A stretch of 64,000 nucleotides of DNA from Bacillota bacterium (GCA_023414875.1 JAEZMV010000016.1:1-64000); one strand, 5' to 3'. Positions 34,050-43,665 are shown, numbered from the stretch's first letter. Translations and numbers: made by a program. Notes: generated by a model from the letters alone, not told the origin.

Positions 34050-35450
34050 TTACCTTATCTGAGACATTGTATATCCCTTTTCTTCAAGAATATCCAATAC
34101 ACTGTAATCGCTGATGTAATGATTGCTTCCTACGATTACAAAATAAGTATGACTTCCTTCCGATTTTAGCAACGCATCAATATAATCGGCCATTTTCTTA
34201 TCTCTTTGTGTAAATAATTTATCATAATATTCCTCTAACAGCTTCATAACTTCAACATCAACATCTGAATTGGCCTGAGTGTCATTATCTGAAAATAATG
34301 CTTTATACCCCTCTACATCACCTTCGCTCCATAGCTTAAGCATAATATCCAGATTAACAGTCTCCTCCGATGCTTTACCTTCAAGGATTTCATTCACAGA
34401 GGCTATTATGCCATCTAATAAATATTCCTCTAATTCATCAGAAAAGCTGTCAAACATCTGCCCCTGATAATCCAAACCTTCAATTTCAAATAAAGGTTTA
34501 TCATAGGTCATAGCATTTAAAATAAAACTCATATCAATACCCAGCGCGGCAGCTTGAGATGCATCAGCAGTTGCTGTGGAATCAGTCAGATTAAGCGAAT
34601 TAAACATATTGAAAAGGTACCAGGGCTTAATCATTGAAACAATGTTCTCATCATATCCAAGCAAAGCTCCAAGTTTTACTGCTTCTTGATAGGTATCCGC
34701 TGGAACATGATCCTTTAACGTGGTTCCGTCTTGATAGATACCATACATGGTGAATTTTAATACTTCCTCCGGATTTAAAGTATTGGCTTCCACAACTAAT
34801 GCCTCGGATTTATTGTATGCCTCAAGTATTTTACTGCTGAAGGGGTAAATATCATTCGAAGCAAAATGGATAGAACCTAACATATATACCGTATTACCAC
34901 CTGATTTTGTCTCCCACAAAAACCCTTTGCTTCCCGCATCCAGTTTATCAAAGACATACGTTATTAGCCTAGTTGCAAAGATACAGGCCTGTTCCTTGGA
35001 GCATTTCTCGTTTAATAATTGCTCTGGTTTAGCACCTTTATATATTTTATTTTTTTTCATAAATGAAATTACATTATTATTTTTGAAACCCAGATCTTTT
35101 GTGAACTCATAGCTTGATAGGTTATTATATAAAGATGTAAGAACATTTTTTACAGTCAAAGGGGCACTTATTTTATATGCGTAATCAGGTACTTTAGTTA
35201 CACAATCGGTATCCAACAGCTTTTCGCGCATTCCGCTAATCAGTATGCGAAACTGCCCTTCCGTAATCGGTGAAGTCATACCCTTTTCGTACCAGGACAA
35301 CGGATAGATTCCATAGGTATCTCCGATCAACAAGTCTCCATATGCCCAGCTACTGTAAGGTTGTTCAGCTTCAGCAGCATACGCATTTACAGGAATAATG
35401 CAAATTAATAAGATTAACGCTGTTAATAATGCCCAAATTCGTTTTTTCAT
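34050..35450 (-). CDS. Exported TraB/GumN-family protein
   Basis: A 466-residue protein with an N-terminal signal peptide (K-K-R then a hydrophobic stretch to about residue 25, cleavage after A-Y-A). Residues about 33-165 have a weak S-layer-homology-like pattern. The TraB domain follows (about 170-466): V-Y-M-L-G-S-I-H-F near 178, V-V-E-A-N-T near 212, and the closing G-S-N-H motif near 445. Those conserved Gly, His and Glu residues suggest a metal-dependent hydrolase like Tiki-type proteases; activity is inferred. It should act outside the membrane. ATG 35450 lies behind AGGA. Confidence 0.82.
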   Translation of the reverse strand: MKKRIWALLTALILLICIIPVNAYAAEAEQPYSSWAYGDLLIGDTYGIYPLSWYEKGMTSPITEGQFRILISGMREKLLDTDCVTKVPDYAYKISAPLTVKNVLTSLYNNLSSYEFTKDLGFKNNNVISFMKKNKIYKGAKPEQLLNEKCSKEQACIFATRLITYVFDKLDAGSKGFLWETKSGGNTVYMLGSIHFASNDIYPFSSKILEAYNKSEALVVEANTLNPEEVLKFTMYGIYQDGTTLKDHVPADTYQEAVKLGALLGYDENIVSMIKPWYLFNMFNSLNLTDSTATADASQAAALGIDMSFILNAMTYDKPLFEIEGLDYQGQMFDSFSDELEEYLLDGIIASVNEILEGKASEETVNLDIMLKLWSEGDVEGYKALFSDNDTQANSDVDVEVMKLLEEYYDKLFTQRDKKMADYIDALLKSEGSHTYFVIVGSNHYISDYSVLDILEEKGYTMSQIR

Positions 35451-35565
35451 TTATTTCATATCCTTTCCTATTGATATAAACCATAATATCCCACATCATA
35501 AAGATAGTCAAATTAAAGTATCATTAAAAGGGCAAACTTAATTGCTTAATTTGTTAGTGGAAATA

Positions 35566-35609
35566 GCAGCTGGGCCAATACAAAACAATCGTTTTGTTGG
35601 CCCAGCTGC
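35566..35609. repeat. Long isolated palindromic hairpin
   Basis: GCAGCTGGGCCAA (35566-35578) pairs with TTGGCCCAGCTGC (35597-35609), with an inner CAAAAC/GTTTTG stem. In total 19 perfect base pairs with a two-base bulge and a 4-nt loop. Much more GC-rich than its surroundings and without a T-run on either side, so it is not a classical terminator. It may be a mobile palindromic repeat or an mRNA-stabilising element. No gene is visible in the 35451-35966 spacer. Confidence 0.7.
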
Positions 35610-35899
35610 CGGCAAGGGGTTATTCTCTATGATAAATCTCGTATTAGGCTTTTATATTATATATCTAATATCACAAAATAATCTTTTTATCAAAACTATT
35701 TGTTATATTTTTACATTTTCATGTTAGCATAATAAATTCTCTAAATCTATAATATTTTATAATTAATAGAAGAATCGTATAAGAAAATCCGATAAAAAGA
35801 AACATAAGAACAAATTAATCCAGTCAAACTGACGGAATTCTATAAAAAACGTCATGCAACCTTGAATATACAATATGAGCTTAAATATCAAAAAGAGCA

Positions 35900-35950
35900 C
35901 AAAATTGCCATAAAACAATAGGCGAATGAAAGCTATTGTTTTATGGCAAC
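35900..35950 (-). terminator. Terminator of the MacB-like ABC gene
   Basis: A perfect 17-bp stem, TTGCCATAAAACAATAG (35905-35921) with CTATTGTTTTATGGCAA (35933-35949), is followed on the minus strand by TTTTGTGC. Confidence 0.75.
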
Positions 35951-35966
35951 TATAATAGTATAGGAG

Positions 35967-38270
35967 TTACTCGCTTCTTAATGCTTCAACCGCATCCTTC
36001 TTAGCGGCAATTCTAGCGGGGATATGTCCTCCTAGCATCGTTAATATGGTACTGACAATAATAAGAATTACTGCATGAGATAACTGGAGTTGTGCAACAT
36101 CTTTTAATTCGGTTGCTCCATAGATCAGTGCATTAATCGGCATAGTCAAAAGCCATGCGATTAATATACCTAATGTACCGGAAAATACACCCAAAATAAA
36201 GGTTTCTGCATCAAATACACGAGATATATCTTTCTTTCTGGCACCAAGCGCCTTCAAAATACCTATTTCCTTAGTCCGTTCCAGTACAGAGGTATAAGTG
36301 ATAATACTAATCATGATTAAGCTCACGACTAAGGCTGTCGAGGAGAACGCCACCAAAACCATAGTAACACCATCCATGATACCACCGGTCATTCCGGTAA
36401 TCGTCTCAGCCAAATCCATATATACAATCTGATCTTTTACATCGGTAAGCTTTTCATTATAAGCATCCAAATAATCTAATATTTGATCCTTGGTTTGGAA
36501 ATTGATCGGATATAAAGTAATCATGAACGGTTTTGCATTTCCACCAAGGAAACTCATAATTTGTTCTTTACTTTCATCATCAAGCTCTTGCATTGTGAGA
36601 ACATTATAATTAGCTTCTGCCTGACTCTTTACTATATCTGACTCCCTAGAGATGTCGATAATACGTTGTGCGAGGGCATCACTGTAAGCGATACCTTCCG
36701 AAATTACAGGAAATCTTACACTTTCTTTTGCTCTTAGGATACCAACAATTGTGAGCGGAATATTACTCTCTGCCTTTGCCAGTGAATTTATATCCAGATT
36801 CATGGTATAGCCGCCGTATTCCGTAGCTGTATAATAGTCATTGTTCATGACTGCTTCAACCTGGATACCTACCAAGTCGGTGAATTTAATCGCTTCAAGC
36901 TTTCCTGTATCAAAGCCTAATTCAGACGCCACAACATCTTCAATTCTGTTTTTATTATCTACGACAATTACTAGACCCTTTTCATCCTTAGGATACTCTC
37001 CTGCGAGAAGATCATAATTGTTCTCAAGATAACTCTCACCTGCTAAGGTAGTAGGATAAGAAGCGAATTTAATATTCATGGTATTGACAGCGGCAACTGC
37101 TCCATCCTTCTCTTTTAAAAGGTTTAATCCAACTGTTCTAGTGTAACCTATACTTTTACAGATCTCAGGATCAATCTCCTCCAAATATGATACATATTCT
37201 TCGGTAAGGTTATTTGTATGAACCGAATATCTATCTTCGGTATTATATAGATATACCTCATCAGAATCTACATATTCCAGTTCACCTTTCATCTGATCCA
37301 TCATTTCTTCATCCGCTTCTCTATGCGCTTCTGAGTTGAAGTCCTGCGTCTGTTGATTGATCAGAATAGGGAATTCTGTCATAGCTTCAGCCTGGAAATC
37401 ATCAATCTGAAGTTGAAAGCCCACGGATAAGCTTAATATAAGAGCTATTCCAATTATTCCGATACTGGAAGCGAAGGCGGTCAGGAAGGTTCTTCCCATC
37501 TTAGTTCTGATGTTATTAAAGGACAATCGAAGTGCGGTAGGAAAACTCATACTGGTCTTTTTCAACTTAAAAGTATCATTAGCTTCTTCCGCCGTATAGG
37601 GATTTGTATCTGATATGACCTTACCATCCTGAAATTCAACGATACGGTCTGCATACTTATGAGCTAATTCGGGATTATGGGTAACCATGATAACAAGCTT
37701 ATCCGATGCAATTTCTTTAATCAAATCCATAATTTGGATACTGGTTTTTGTATCCAAAGCACCCGTAGGCTCATCACAAAGTAATATATCAGGATTATTT
37801 GCCAGGGCTCTTGCAATTGCAACTCTTTGCATCTGACCGCCGGATAACTGACCGGGCTTTTTATGAATATGGTCTTTCAATCCAACTTTCTCGAGAACCT
37901 CCAGAGCTTTGCGATGTTTTTCACTTCTAGATACACCACTCAGGGTCATACCCATCTCAACATTTGCAACGATACTTAAATGAGATATTAAGTTATAGCT
38001 TTGAAATACAAAACCAATCGTATTGTTACGATATGCATCCCAATCCTTCTCTTTAAATTTCTTTGTAGATTTTCCGTTAATAATTAAATCACCGGAATCA
38101 TAACGATCCAAACCACCAATGACATTCAAACAGGTAGTCTTTCCGGAACCACTCGCTCCTAATATCGCTACGAATTCATTTTGACGAAAGGAAACAGATA
38201 TTTCGTCTAGGGCTTCCGTTGTAAAATCTCCAACGGTATAGGATTTCTTTATTTTTTTCAGTTCAAGCAT
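35967..38270 (-). CDS. MacB-like ABC transporter, ATPase fused to FtsX-type permease
   Basis: A 767-residue fusion. The ATPase (about 1-225) has Walker A G-A-S-G-S-G-K-T-T near 40, the LSGGQ signature near 143 and Walker B D-E-P-T-G-A-L-D near 168. The permease has one membrane helix near 265-290, a large extracellular MacB-core-like domain (about 290-640) and three C-terminal helices with the FtsX signature region. Such mechanotransmission proteins drive export of peptides or lipoproteins or signal to partner proteins. No partner gene is adjacent, which is unusual only in part since the fusion makes a homodimer possible. Confidence 0.9.
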   Translation of the reverse strand: MLELKKIKKSYTVGDFTTEALDEISVSFRQNEFVAILGASGSGKTTCLNVIGGLDRYDSGDLIINGKSTKKFKEKDWDAYRNNTIGFVFQSYNLISHLSIVANVEMGMTLSGVSRSEKHRKALEVLEKVGLKDHIHKKPGQLSGGQMQRVAIARALANNPDILLCDEPTGALDTKTSIQIMDLIKEIASDKLVIMVTHNPELAHKYADRIVEFQDGKVISDTNPYTAEEANDTFKLKKTSMSFPTALRLSFNNIRTKMGRTFLTAFASSIGIIGIALILSLSVGFQLQIDDFQAEAMTEFPILINQQTQDFNSEAHREADEEMMDQMKGELEYVDSDEVYLYNTEDRYSVHTNNLTEEYVSYLEEIDPEICKSIGYTRTVGLNLLKEKDGAVAAVNTMNIKFASYPTTLAGESYLENNYDLLAGEYPKDEKGLVIVVDNKNRIEDVVASELGFDTGKLEAIKFTDLVGIQVEAVMNNDYYTATEYGGYTMNLDINSLAKAESNIPLTIVGILRAKESVRFPVISEGIAYSDALAQRIIDISRESDIVKSQAEANYNVLTMQELDDESKEQIMSFLGGNAKPFMITLYPINFQTKDQILDYLDAYNEKLTDVKDQIVYMDLAETITGMTGGIMDGVTMVLVAFSSTALVVSLIMISIITYTSVLERTKEIGILKALGARKKDISRVFDAETFILGVFSGTLGILIAWLLTMPINALIYGATELKDVAQLQLSHAVILIIVSTILTMLGGHIPARIAAKKDAVEALRSE

Positions 38271-38510
38271 TTATTTTCTCCTTTATATGAATGAAAGTAA
38301 TTCAAGTTCTTTATTTCCTAGAATACCTTCACTCGCTTACTTGCATGTTACGGATAAGTATATTAATTCTTTTCTCTAGTGTCAATATTATCCTTTACGA
38401 TTTAATTTTGTTTTAATATATTAATAAGGAATTAATAATTTAAGTAAAACTAATTGTGTTTTCATTTGCTGTTTATTAGAAATATCTCATAGAAAGCAAT
38501 TTCTATGTAC

Positions 38511-38577
38511 ATAAAGAATGTCCGAAACAGGTTGACATATGTTTTATGTCATACCTATTACGGACATTCCTTCGTTG
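38511..38577 (-). terminator. Extended hairpin behind pnp
   Basis: Outer arms GAATGTCCG (38516-38524) and CGGACATTC (38561-38569) enclose an inner hairpin, TGACAT/ATGTCA, flanked by AGGT/ACCT. On the minus strand it is followed by TTTATG, a weak T-run. It is the likely pnp terminator or 3' stability element. The rest of the 38271-38654 spacer is AT-rich without a gene. Confidence 0.6.
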
Positions 38578-38654
38578 TAGGAAACTAGGTTTTGCATGTG
38601 ATAGCAAAACAGCTCTCACATTCTAAATCTGAAATAATATTCCCAAATAAACCT

Positions 38655-40742
38655 TTACTGTGCATCCTTAATACTGAAGCTAATTCTGCCCATCTTATCC
38701 TGTCCGAGGCATACAACGGTAACAACATCGCCTAAGGTTAACACATCTTCTACATGCTCTACTCTATGCTTAGCAATCTTGGAGATATGAACCATACCTT
38801 CTTTTCCGGGAGCGAACTCGATAAATGCACCAAAGTCCTTAATACTTATAACTTTACCTGTGTATTGTTTACCCTCTTCAAATTCAGTAACAATCATCTT
38901 AACCATTTCTAATGCTTTCTGAATGCTATCTTTATCAACACCACATACAGATACGGCACCGTCATCGGTAATGTCAATTTTAACACCGGTCTGATCAATA
39001 ATTGCATTGATGGTCTTACCTCTCTGACCAACAACCTCACCAATCTTGGAAGGATCAATTTTAATCTGAACAATCTTAGGTGAGTAAGGTCCAACCTCAG
39101 GTCTGGGCTCTGCGATAACCGGAGCCATAACATCATCTAGGATATAAGTTCTTGCTTCTTTTGTTCTATAAATAGCCTTCTCAATAATTTCTCTGGTCAG
39201 TCCGTGGATCTTAATATCCATCTGAATTGCTGTGATACCCTTATGAGTACCTGCTACCTTGAAGTCCATATCTCCGAAGAAATCTTCAAGACCTTGAATG
39301 TCTGTCAACAGAATGTAATCATCATCCGTCTCGCCTGTAACCAAACCTACGGAAATACCCGCAACCATAGCCTTAATAGGAACACCTGCAGCCATCAGGG
39401 ATAAGGTTGAAGCACAGATACTACCCTGTGAGGTAGAACCATTCGATTCTAATACTTCAGATACCGTACGAATTGCATAAGGGAATTCTTCCTCTGTAGG
39501 AAGTACCGGAACAAGAGCTCTTTCAGCTAATGCACCATGACCGATTTCACGTCTTCCGGGTCCTCTGGAGGGCTTTGTTTCACCAACAGAATAGGAAGGG
39601 AAATTATAATGATGCATATATCTTTTACCGGTCTCATTTTCATCAATACCATCTAATCTCTGAGTTTCAGCGAGGGCACCTAAGGTTGTAATCGTAAGAA
39701 CCTGAGTTTGACCACGGGTAAACATACCTGAGCCGTGAGTTCTAGGTAAAATATCAACCTCAGCTGCAAGCTTTCTGATTTGATCAACGCTTCTTCCATC
39801 AGGACGTTTCTTGTCCTTTAGGATCATCTTACGAACAGTCTTCTTCTGGAATTTATAAATAGCCTCACCAAGTAAGGGTATCCATTCCGGATGAGTTTCT
39901 TCGTATCGTGCAACCAGTCTGTCAGTAATTTCTCTAATATTAGCTTCTCTAACCTGTTTCTCGTCAGTAAATACTGCTACTTCCATCGCTTCAGGAGTAA
40001 TAAAGCTTACCATATCCTCATATAAATCAAGAGGAGTATCACATTTTATATAGTCATGCTTCGGCTTACCGCAAGCTTCAACAATCGTATCAATAAATTC
40101 AATAACCTTCTTGTTTAGATCATGAGCTGCAAATATCGCTTCAATCATTTTATCCTCAGGAAGCTCATTTGCACCTGCTTCAATCATAATTACCTTATCT
40201 TTTGTAGAAGCAACTGTAAGAGTTAACGTTGACTTTTCTCTCTGCGCTGATGTAGGGTTGAACACCAGCTCTCCTTCTACCATACCCACATAAGTTGATG
40301 CTGTAGGGCCATCAAAAGGAATATCAGAGATTGCCGTTGCTATGGCAGAGCCAAGGATTGCTGTAATTTCAGGTGAGCAATCCTGATCAACACATAAAAC
40401 CAGATTATTTAAGGTTACATCATTTCTGTAATCCTTCGGGAATAACGGTCTCATTGGACGGTCAATTACACGAGAGGTAAGAATTGCATTTTCAGATGGC
40501 TTGCTTTCTCTTTTAATAAAGCCTCCAGGTATTTTACCTACTGCATACAGTTTCTCTTCATACTCTACACTTAAAGGGAAAAAGTCGATACCCTCTCTCG
40601 GCTTATCAGAGGCTGTCGCTGTTGATAAAACAACAGTATCACCATAATGCATTAAAGCCGCACCATTTGCCTGCGCTGCTACTCTTCCAATATCTACAGT
40701 AAGTGTTCTGCCAGCTAATTCCATAGAAAAACTTTTGTACAT
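38655..40742 (-). CDS. pnp: Polyribonucleotide nucleotidyltransferase (PNPase)
   Basis: PNPase degrades RNA 3' to 5' with phosphate. The 695-residue protein has two RNase PH domains (about 1-230 and 310-545) around a helical linker, then KH (about 555-615) and S1 (about 620-690) RNA-binding domains. The second PH core carries the G-R-R-E-I-G-H-G and S-N-G-S-T-S-Q-G-S blocks. ATG 40742 has AAGGAGA 6 bases upstream; an ATG at 40760 in frame lies before this site. The mRNA has a structured leader (40836-40926) that could serve in autoregulation. Confidence 0.97.
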   Translation of the reverse strand: MYKSFSMELAGRTLTVDIGRVAAQANGAALMHYGDTVVLSTATASDKPREGIDFFPLSVEYEEKLYAVGKIPGGFIKRESKPSENAILTSRVIDRPMRPLFPKDYRNDVTLNNLVLCVDQDCSPEITAILGSAIATAISDIPFDGPTASTYVGMVEGELVFNPTSAQREKSTLTLTVASTKDKVIMIEAGANELPEDKMIEAIFAAHDLNKKVIEFIDTIVEACGKPKHDYIKCDTPLDLYEDMVSFITPEAMEVAVFTDEKQVREANIREITDRLVARYEETHPEWIPLLGEAIYKFQKKTVRKMILKDKKRPDGRSVDQIRKLAAEVDILPRTHGSGMFTRGQTQVLTITTLGALAETQRLDGIDENETGKRYMHHYNFPSYSVGETKPSRGPGRREIGHGALAERALVPVLPTEEEFPYAIRTVSEVLESNGSTSQGSICASTLSLMAAGVPIKAMVAGISVGLVTGETDDDYILLTDIQGLEDFFGDMDFKVAGTHKGITAIQMDIKIHGLTREIIEKAIYRTKEARTYILDDVMAPVIAEPRPEVGPYSPKIVQIKIDPSKIGEVVGQRGKTINAIIDQTGVKIDITDDGAVSVCGVDKDSIQKALEMVKMIVTEFEEGKQYTGKVISIKDFGAFIEFAPGKEGMVHISKIAKHRVEHVEDVLTLGDVVTVVCLGQDKMGRISFSIKDAQ

Positions 40743-40835
40743 ACTATGTCTCCTTTTCATTTATCACAAGTGAATCCAAAATGTATACATCATATAAATG
40801 AGAACACTAATCATGGAATCATCTTGTTTTATTCA

Positions 40836-40926
40836 GAGTCGGAGGCACCGAAACAACTGAAAAATCTACCGAACTGCTTAAATCCGATAACCTTTTCAGA
40901 AGTCTCGGGTTGTCCTCCCGTCACTC
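40836..40926 (-). promoter_or_regulatory. Structured 5' leader of pnp
   Basis: Four sets of complementary blocks nest in order: GAGT/ACTC, GGAGG/CCTCC, CAAC/GTTG and CTGAAAA/TTTTCAG. Together they form an irregular long hairpin of about 90 nt right at the predicted 5' end of the transcript. In E. coli a leader hairpin cut by RNase III controls pnp autoregulation; a similar role here is inference. Confidence 0.5.
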
Positions 40927-40936
40927 TAACTACAAT

Positions 40937-40965
40937 ATTATAACATTGTTATTACCATAATGCTA
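40937..40965 (-). promoter_or_regulatory. Promoter of pnp
   Basis: A consensus -10 TATAAT (40942-40937 on the minus strand) has a weak -35 TAGCAT (40965-40960) 17 bp upstream. Transcription would start near 40930, placing the leader hairpin at the extreme 5' end. Confidence 0.5.
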
Positions 40966-41108
40966 CTTTTTTTTAAGAGGATTTTCCACAACATAATACT
41001 GAGCTTTTGTATTACAAGCGATTATTTCAAAAAATTTTTAATATTTCTTCAGTATCCTCATTTCTCTCTAATCCTAAACATATTCTTCTTAAGTCTACTA
41101 TGAAAATA

Positions 41109-41170
41109 AAAGAGCAACGGTTATCCGTTTACCAAGGCATAGGTAAACGATGATAACACGTTGCTTTCAT
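41109..41170 (-). terminator. Terminator of the YmaF-like gene
   Basis: A long interrupted stem: AGAGCAACG-GTTATC-GTTTACC pairs with GGTAAAC-GATAAC-CGTTGCT (41111-41131 with 41142-41166). On the minus strand it is followed by CTTTTATTTTC. Confidence 0.7.
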
Positions 41171-41183
41171 AATAAATTAATAA

Positions 41184-41612
41184 TTATCTCCTGAAATAAT
41201 CATTTCTGCGATATGGCATGCTTTTGTGATCCTCATACTGATCGCAATCCTTTTTATAATCTTTTCCGGTTGGATTTTCAATCAATGTAGCGGCTTCAAA
41301 TGCATGTCTGTGGTCATCTTCCACAGTGGTAACCGATTCAATAAAATGAACATGTCTGTCACCTACCGGTATTGCACCGCCTGTTTTTCCACAGAATTCA
41401 TGAAAATGATTTTCAAAGAAATCGGTATGAAATATTACCTCATGAACATGGTCATGTTCACCACACGGTATAGCCTCACAAGATACCGTACAAAATCTAT
41501 GCTGATGTGGATCATCTTGATCGGCTGTTTTAACACTTCCCTGTAATTCATGAACATGCTTTTGTTCGTCAGGGCAATGTCCTCCTTGATAATTTGTATT
41601 TCTAAAACCCAA
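41184..41612 (-). CDS. YmaF-like histidine-rich protein
   Basis: A 142-residue protein with recurring H-x-H units (H-V-H-E, H-Q-H-R, H-D-H-V-H-E, H-F-H-E, H-V-H-F, H-R-H-A-F) spaced about 20-25 residues apart, as in the YmaF family of Bacillus. The His pairs suggest metal binding; the function is unknown. The start is uncertain: GTG 41621 lies inside the AAAAGGAG site, while TTG 41612 is 8-9 bases behind it and is used here. The C-terminal about 30 residues are charged and not His-rich. Confidence 0.72.
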   Translation of the reverse strand: MGFRNTNYQGGHCPDEQKHVHELQGSVKTADQDDPHQHRFCTVSCEAIPCGEHDHVHEVIFHTDFFENHFHEFCGKTGGAIPVGDRHVHFIESVTTVEDDHRHAFEAATLIENPTGKDYKKDCDQYEDHKSMPYRRNDYFRR

Positions 41613-41779
41613 ATAAATCACTCCTTTTCTTATTGTCCTTTAACTTCAAAGACTTAATCATGCATAAATCAAGTTTACTATACATTTTATGCCGAAAAGA
41701 GTGTTTTTGTGCCATCTTAAATAGATATAATTGTTATTATAGAACTCCCGTAATTAGCATTATACGGCCGAAGTATTTA

Positions 41780-43189
41780 TTAAATAATTGGTTCTTTTAC
41801 GATATTTTTTAACCACTTTTTTTTACGATATCTGATATAACCCATGATTAACTTATAAATTTCCTCAATCATTACCATCGCATATACAAGATAAATAGGT
41901 AAATGAAGTATCAAACCACCCAGTACTGCCATCGGTATTCCAATCAACCATACACCGCTGACATCTAGGAATAGTGAAGCTTTTGTATCTCCACCACTTC
42001 TTAGGATCGACACGACTAATAACATATTAAGCATTTTAATTGGCATATAGATTGCAAATGCGCTGATACTAAGCCGTATATAATTTTTAACTATATCCGT
42101 GAATGGAAATAATAATAATATGGCTTCCCTGCTTGCAATTGTAATAATTGCAATAATTATTGATAGGGAAAACTGTAAAATCAAATAATTCTTGGCATGC
42201 TCCTCTGCTTTCTTTAGCTCATCCGATCCCAATTCATTTCCAAGGATTACAGCTGCAGCATGGCATATCCCAAAGAAAAATACCATTACGACCTGTTCGA
42301 TTGAACTGGTTGCTGTTATTGCTGCCACCGCATCATCTCCCATCCTGCCATAAACTACAGAATACATAGTAACTCCTAGTCCCCACATAAATTCGTTAAG
42401 GATTACCGGGGCTGCGGTATGGAAGTACTTTATAAGAAAAGCTCTGCTAATAAAGCGACTGCCGCTTTCTTTCAAACTATTAAATTTTTGATGTATAAAA
42501 TCTCCTACCCCATCGTCCCCAATTTTATGTCTGTATACAATAATAAGGAGCGTTGCAAATTCCACAACCCTGGCAATCAGTGTTGCCAGTGCTGCTCCGG
42601 CTACCCCCATCTTAGGAAAACCGAAATGCCCAAAGATTAAAGAATAATTTAAGGATACATTAACTACAATTGCAATAGAAGTAATAATGATCGGAAGTTT
42701 TACATAATTCATACTTCTAAGTATCGCTACATAAGCATTGGTGACCGCAGTGAGCGGATAACTAAGTGCGATAATAGTCAAATATGCTGCAGCAACTTCA
42801 ATTGTTCCTGCCCTGTCTATAAATATACGCATTACAGTTTCCGGAAAAAATACACCGGCAATTAAAAACAGAATGGAACAGCTAACACCCAGGAGTAATG
42901 ACATACGTAATACTCTCTTGATTCCAATCATATCACGTTTTCCATAATATTGTGAGGCAAGAACTCCTGACCCACTACAGATTCCAAACATCAATAGTGA
43001 AAATACAAAAAACACCTTATTTGCTTGCCCTACCGCAGCAGTTGTGGATTCTCCCAACTGACCAATCATTAGGGTATCAACTAAGTTTAGTATATTATTT
43101 AACATGTTTTGAAGTGCTATAGGCACTACAATTGAAAAGGTTTTCTTTAGAAAGCTTTTATCCTTTAGCATTAATTTAATTTGATTCAT
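41780..43189 (-). CDS. MATE-family multidrug/sodium antiporter
   Basis: A 469-residue, 12-helix membrane protein with two homologous six-helix halves. The N-terminal half has the P-I-A-L-Q-N-M-L-N and D-T-L-M-I-G-Q-L-G signature of MATE exporters, and the second half has the N-E-F-M-W-G-L-G block. MATE proteins expel cationic drugs or metabolites using sodium or proton gradients; the substrate is unknown. ATG 43189 lies behind GAGGG; an in-frame TTG at 43207 would include that site. It lies behind the rpsO terminator and may be partly read-through. Confidence 0.9.
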   Translation of the reverse strand: MNQIKLMLKDKSFLKKTFSIVVPIALQNMLNNILNLVDTLMIGQLGESTTAAVGQANKVFFVFSLLMFGICSGSGVLASQYYGKRDMIGIKRVLRMSLLLGVSCSILFLIAGVFFPETVMRIFIDRAGTIEVAAAYLTIIALSYPLTAVTNAYVAILRSMNYVKLPIIITSIAIVVNVSLNYSLIFGHFGFPKMGVAGAALATLIARVVEFATLLIIVYRHKIGDDGVGDFIHQKFNSLKESGSRFISRAFLIKYFHTAAPVILNEFMWGLGVTMYSVVYGRMGDDAVAAITATSSIEQVVMVFFFGICHAAAVILGNELGSDELKKAEEHAKNYLILQFSLSIIIAIITIASREAILLLFPFTDIVKNYIRLSISAFAIYMPIKMLNMLLVVSILRSGGDTKASLFLDVSGVWLIGIPMAVLGGLILHLPIYLVYAMVMIEEIYKLIMGYIRYRKKKWLKNIVKEPII

Positions 43190-43211
43190 ACATCCCTCTA
43201 TTTCCAAGATA

Positions 43212-43262
43212 GAAAAAACTGCCCCATAGTCAGCATCAATGGCTATAAAATGGGACAGCTTT
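43212..43262 (-). terminator. Terminator of rpsO
   Basis: Arms CTGTCCCAT and ATGGGGCAG with an inner ATAGC/GCTGACTAT pairing; on the minus strand it is followed directly by TTTTTTC. It lies 20 bases behind the rpsO stop. Confidence 0.8.
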
Positions 43263-43281
43263 ATAATTAACGTGATTTCTA

Positions 43282-43548
43282 CTATTTTCTTAAACCTAAA
43301 CGTTCAATAAGATTACGATATCCTTCGATATCCGTTTTCTTTAAGTATTCTAGCAAACCTCTTCTTTGTCCAACCATCTTAAGAAGACCTCTTCTGGAGT
43401 GATGATCCTTCTTATTGATTTTTAAATGCTCTGTTAACTCTGTAATTCTTTGTGTTAAAAGTGCGATTTGAACCTCAGGTGAACCTGTATCCTCAGGTGT
43501 TCTTCCGAAGTTCTTGATGATCTCTTGTTTTTTGTCTTTGCTAATCAT
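43282..43548 (-). CDS. rpsO: 30S ribosomal protein S15
   Basis: S15 binds the central domain of 16S rRNA early in 30S assembly. The 88-residue protein is the standard length and shows the hallmark T-G-S-P-E-V-Q-I-A-L-L-T, H-x-K-x-N-K-K-D-H-H-S-R-R-G-L and L-x-Y-L-K block. ATG 43548 follows AAGGAG. The mRNA leader contains a hairpin where S15 might bind to regulate itself. Confidence 0.98.
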   Translation of the reverse strand: MISKDKKQEIIKNFGRTPEDTGSPEVQIALLTQRITELTEHLKINKKDHHSRRGLLKMVGQRRGLLEYLKKTDIEGYRNLIERLGLRK

Positions 43549-43573
43549 AGTAAAATTCTCCTTTCTGGTAAAC

Positions 43574-43621
43574 GCCTAATACCAAGAAAAAGGTCGGAGT
43601 GTCCAAGTTCTGAGTATTGGC
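43574..43621 (-). promoter_or_regulatory. Leader hairpin of rpsO
   Basis: GCCAATAC pairs with GTATTAGGC across about 31 nt (43621-43614 with 43582-43574 on the minus strand), ending 25 bases before the start codon. S15 is known to autoregulate through structured leaders in several bacteria; the match here is structural only and untested. Confidence 0.4.
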
Positions 43622-43636
43622 TAATATCACTTGTGT

Positions 43637-43665
43637 ATATTAACATATTCATTTCATATTGTAAA
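43637..43665 (-). promoter_or_regulatory. Promoter of rpsO
   Basis: On the minus strand TTTACA (43665-43660) and TAATAT (43642-43637) are separated by 17 bp. The predicted start is about 80 nt upstream of the rpsO ATG. Confidence 0.5.

Noticed and set aside
35542..35727. 61-codon frame across the long palindrome
   Set aside because: No ribosome binding site, and its sequence is dictated by the palindrome.
41226..41546. 106-codon plus-strand frame over the YmaF-like gene
   Set aside because: The minus-strand frame has the family's His motifs and a ribosome binding site; this one has neither.
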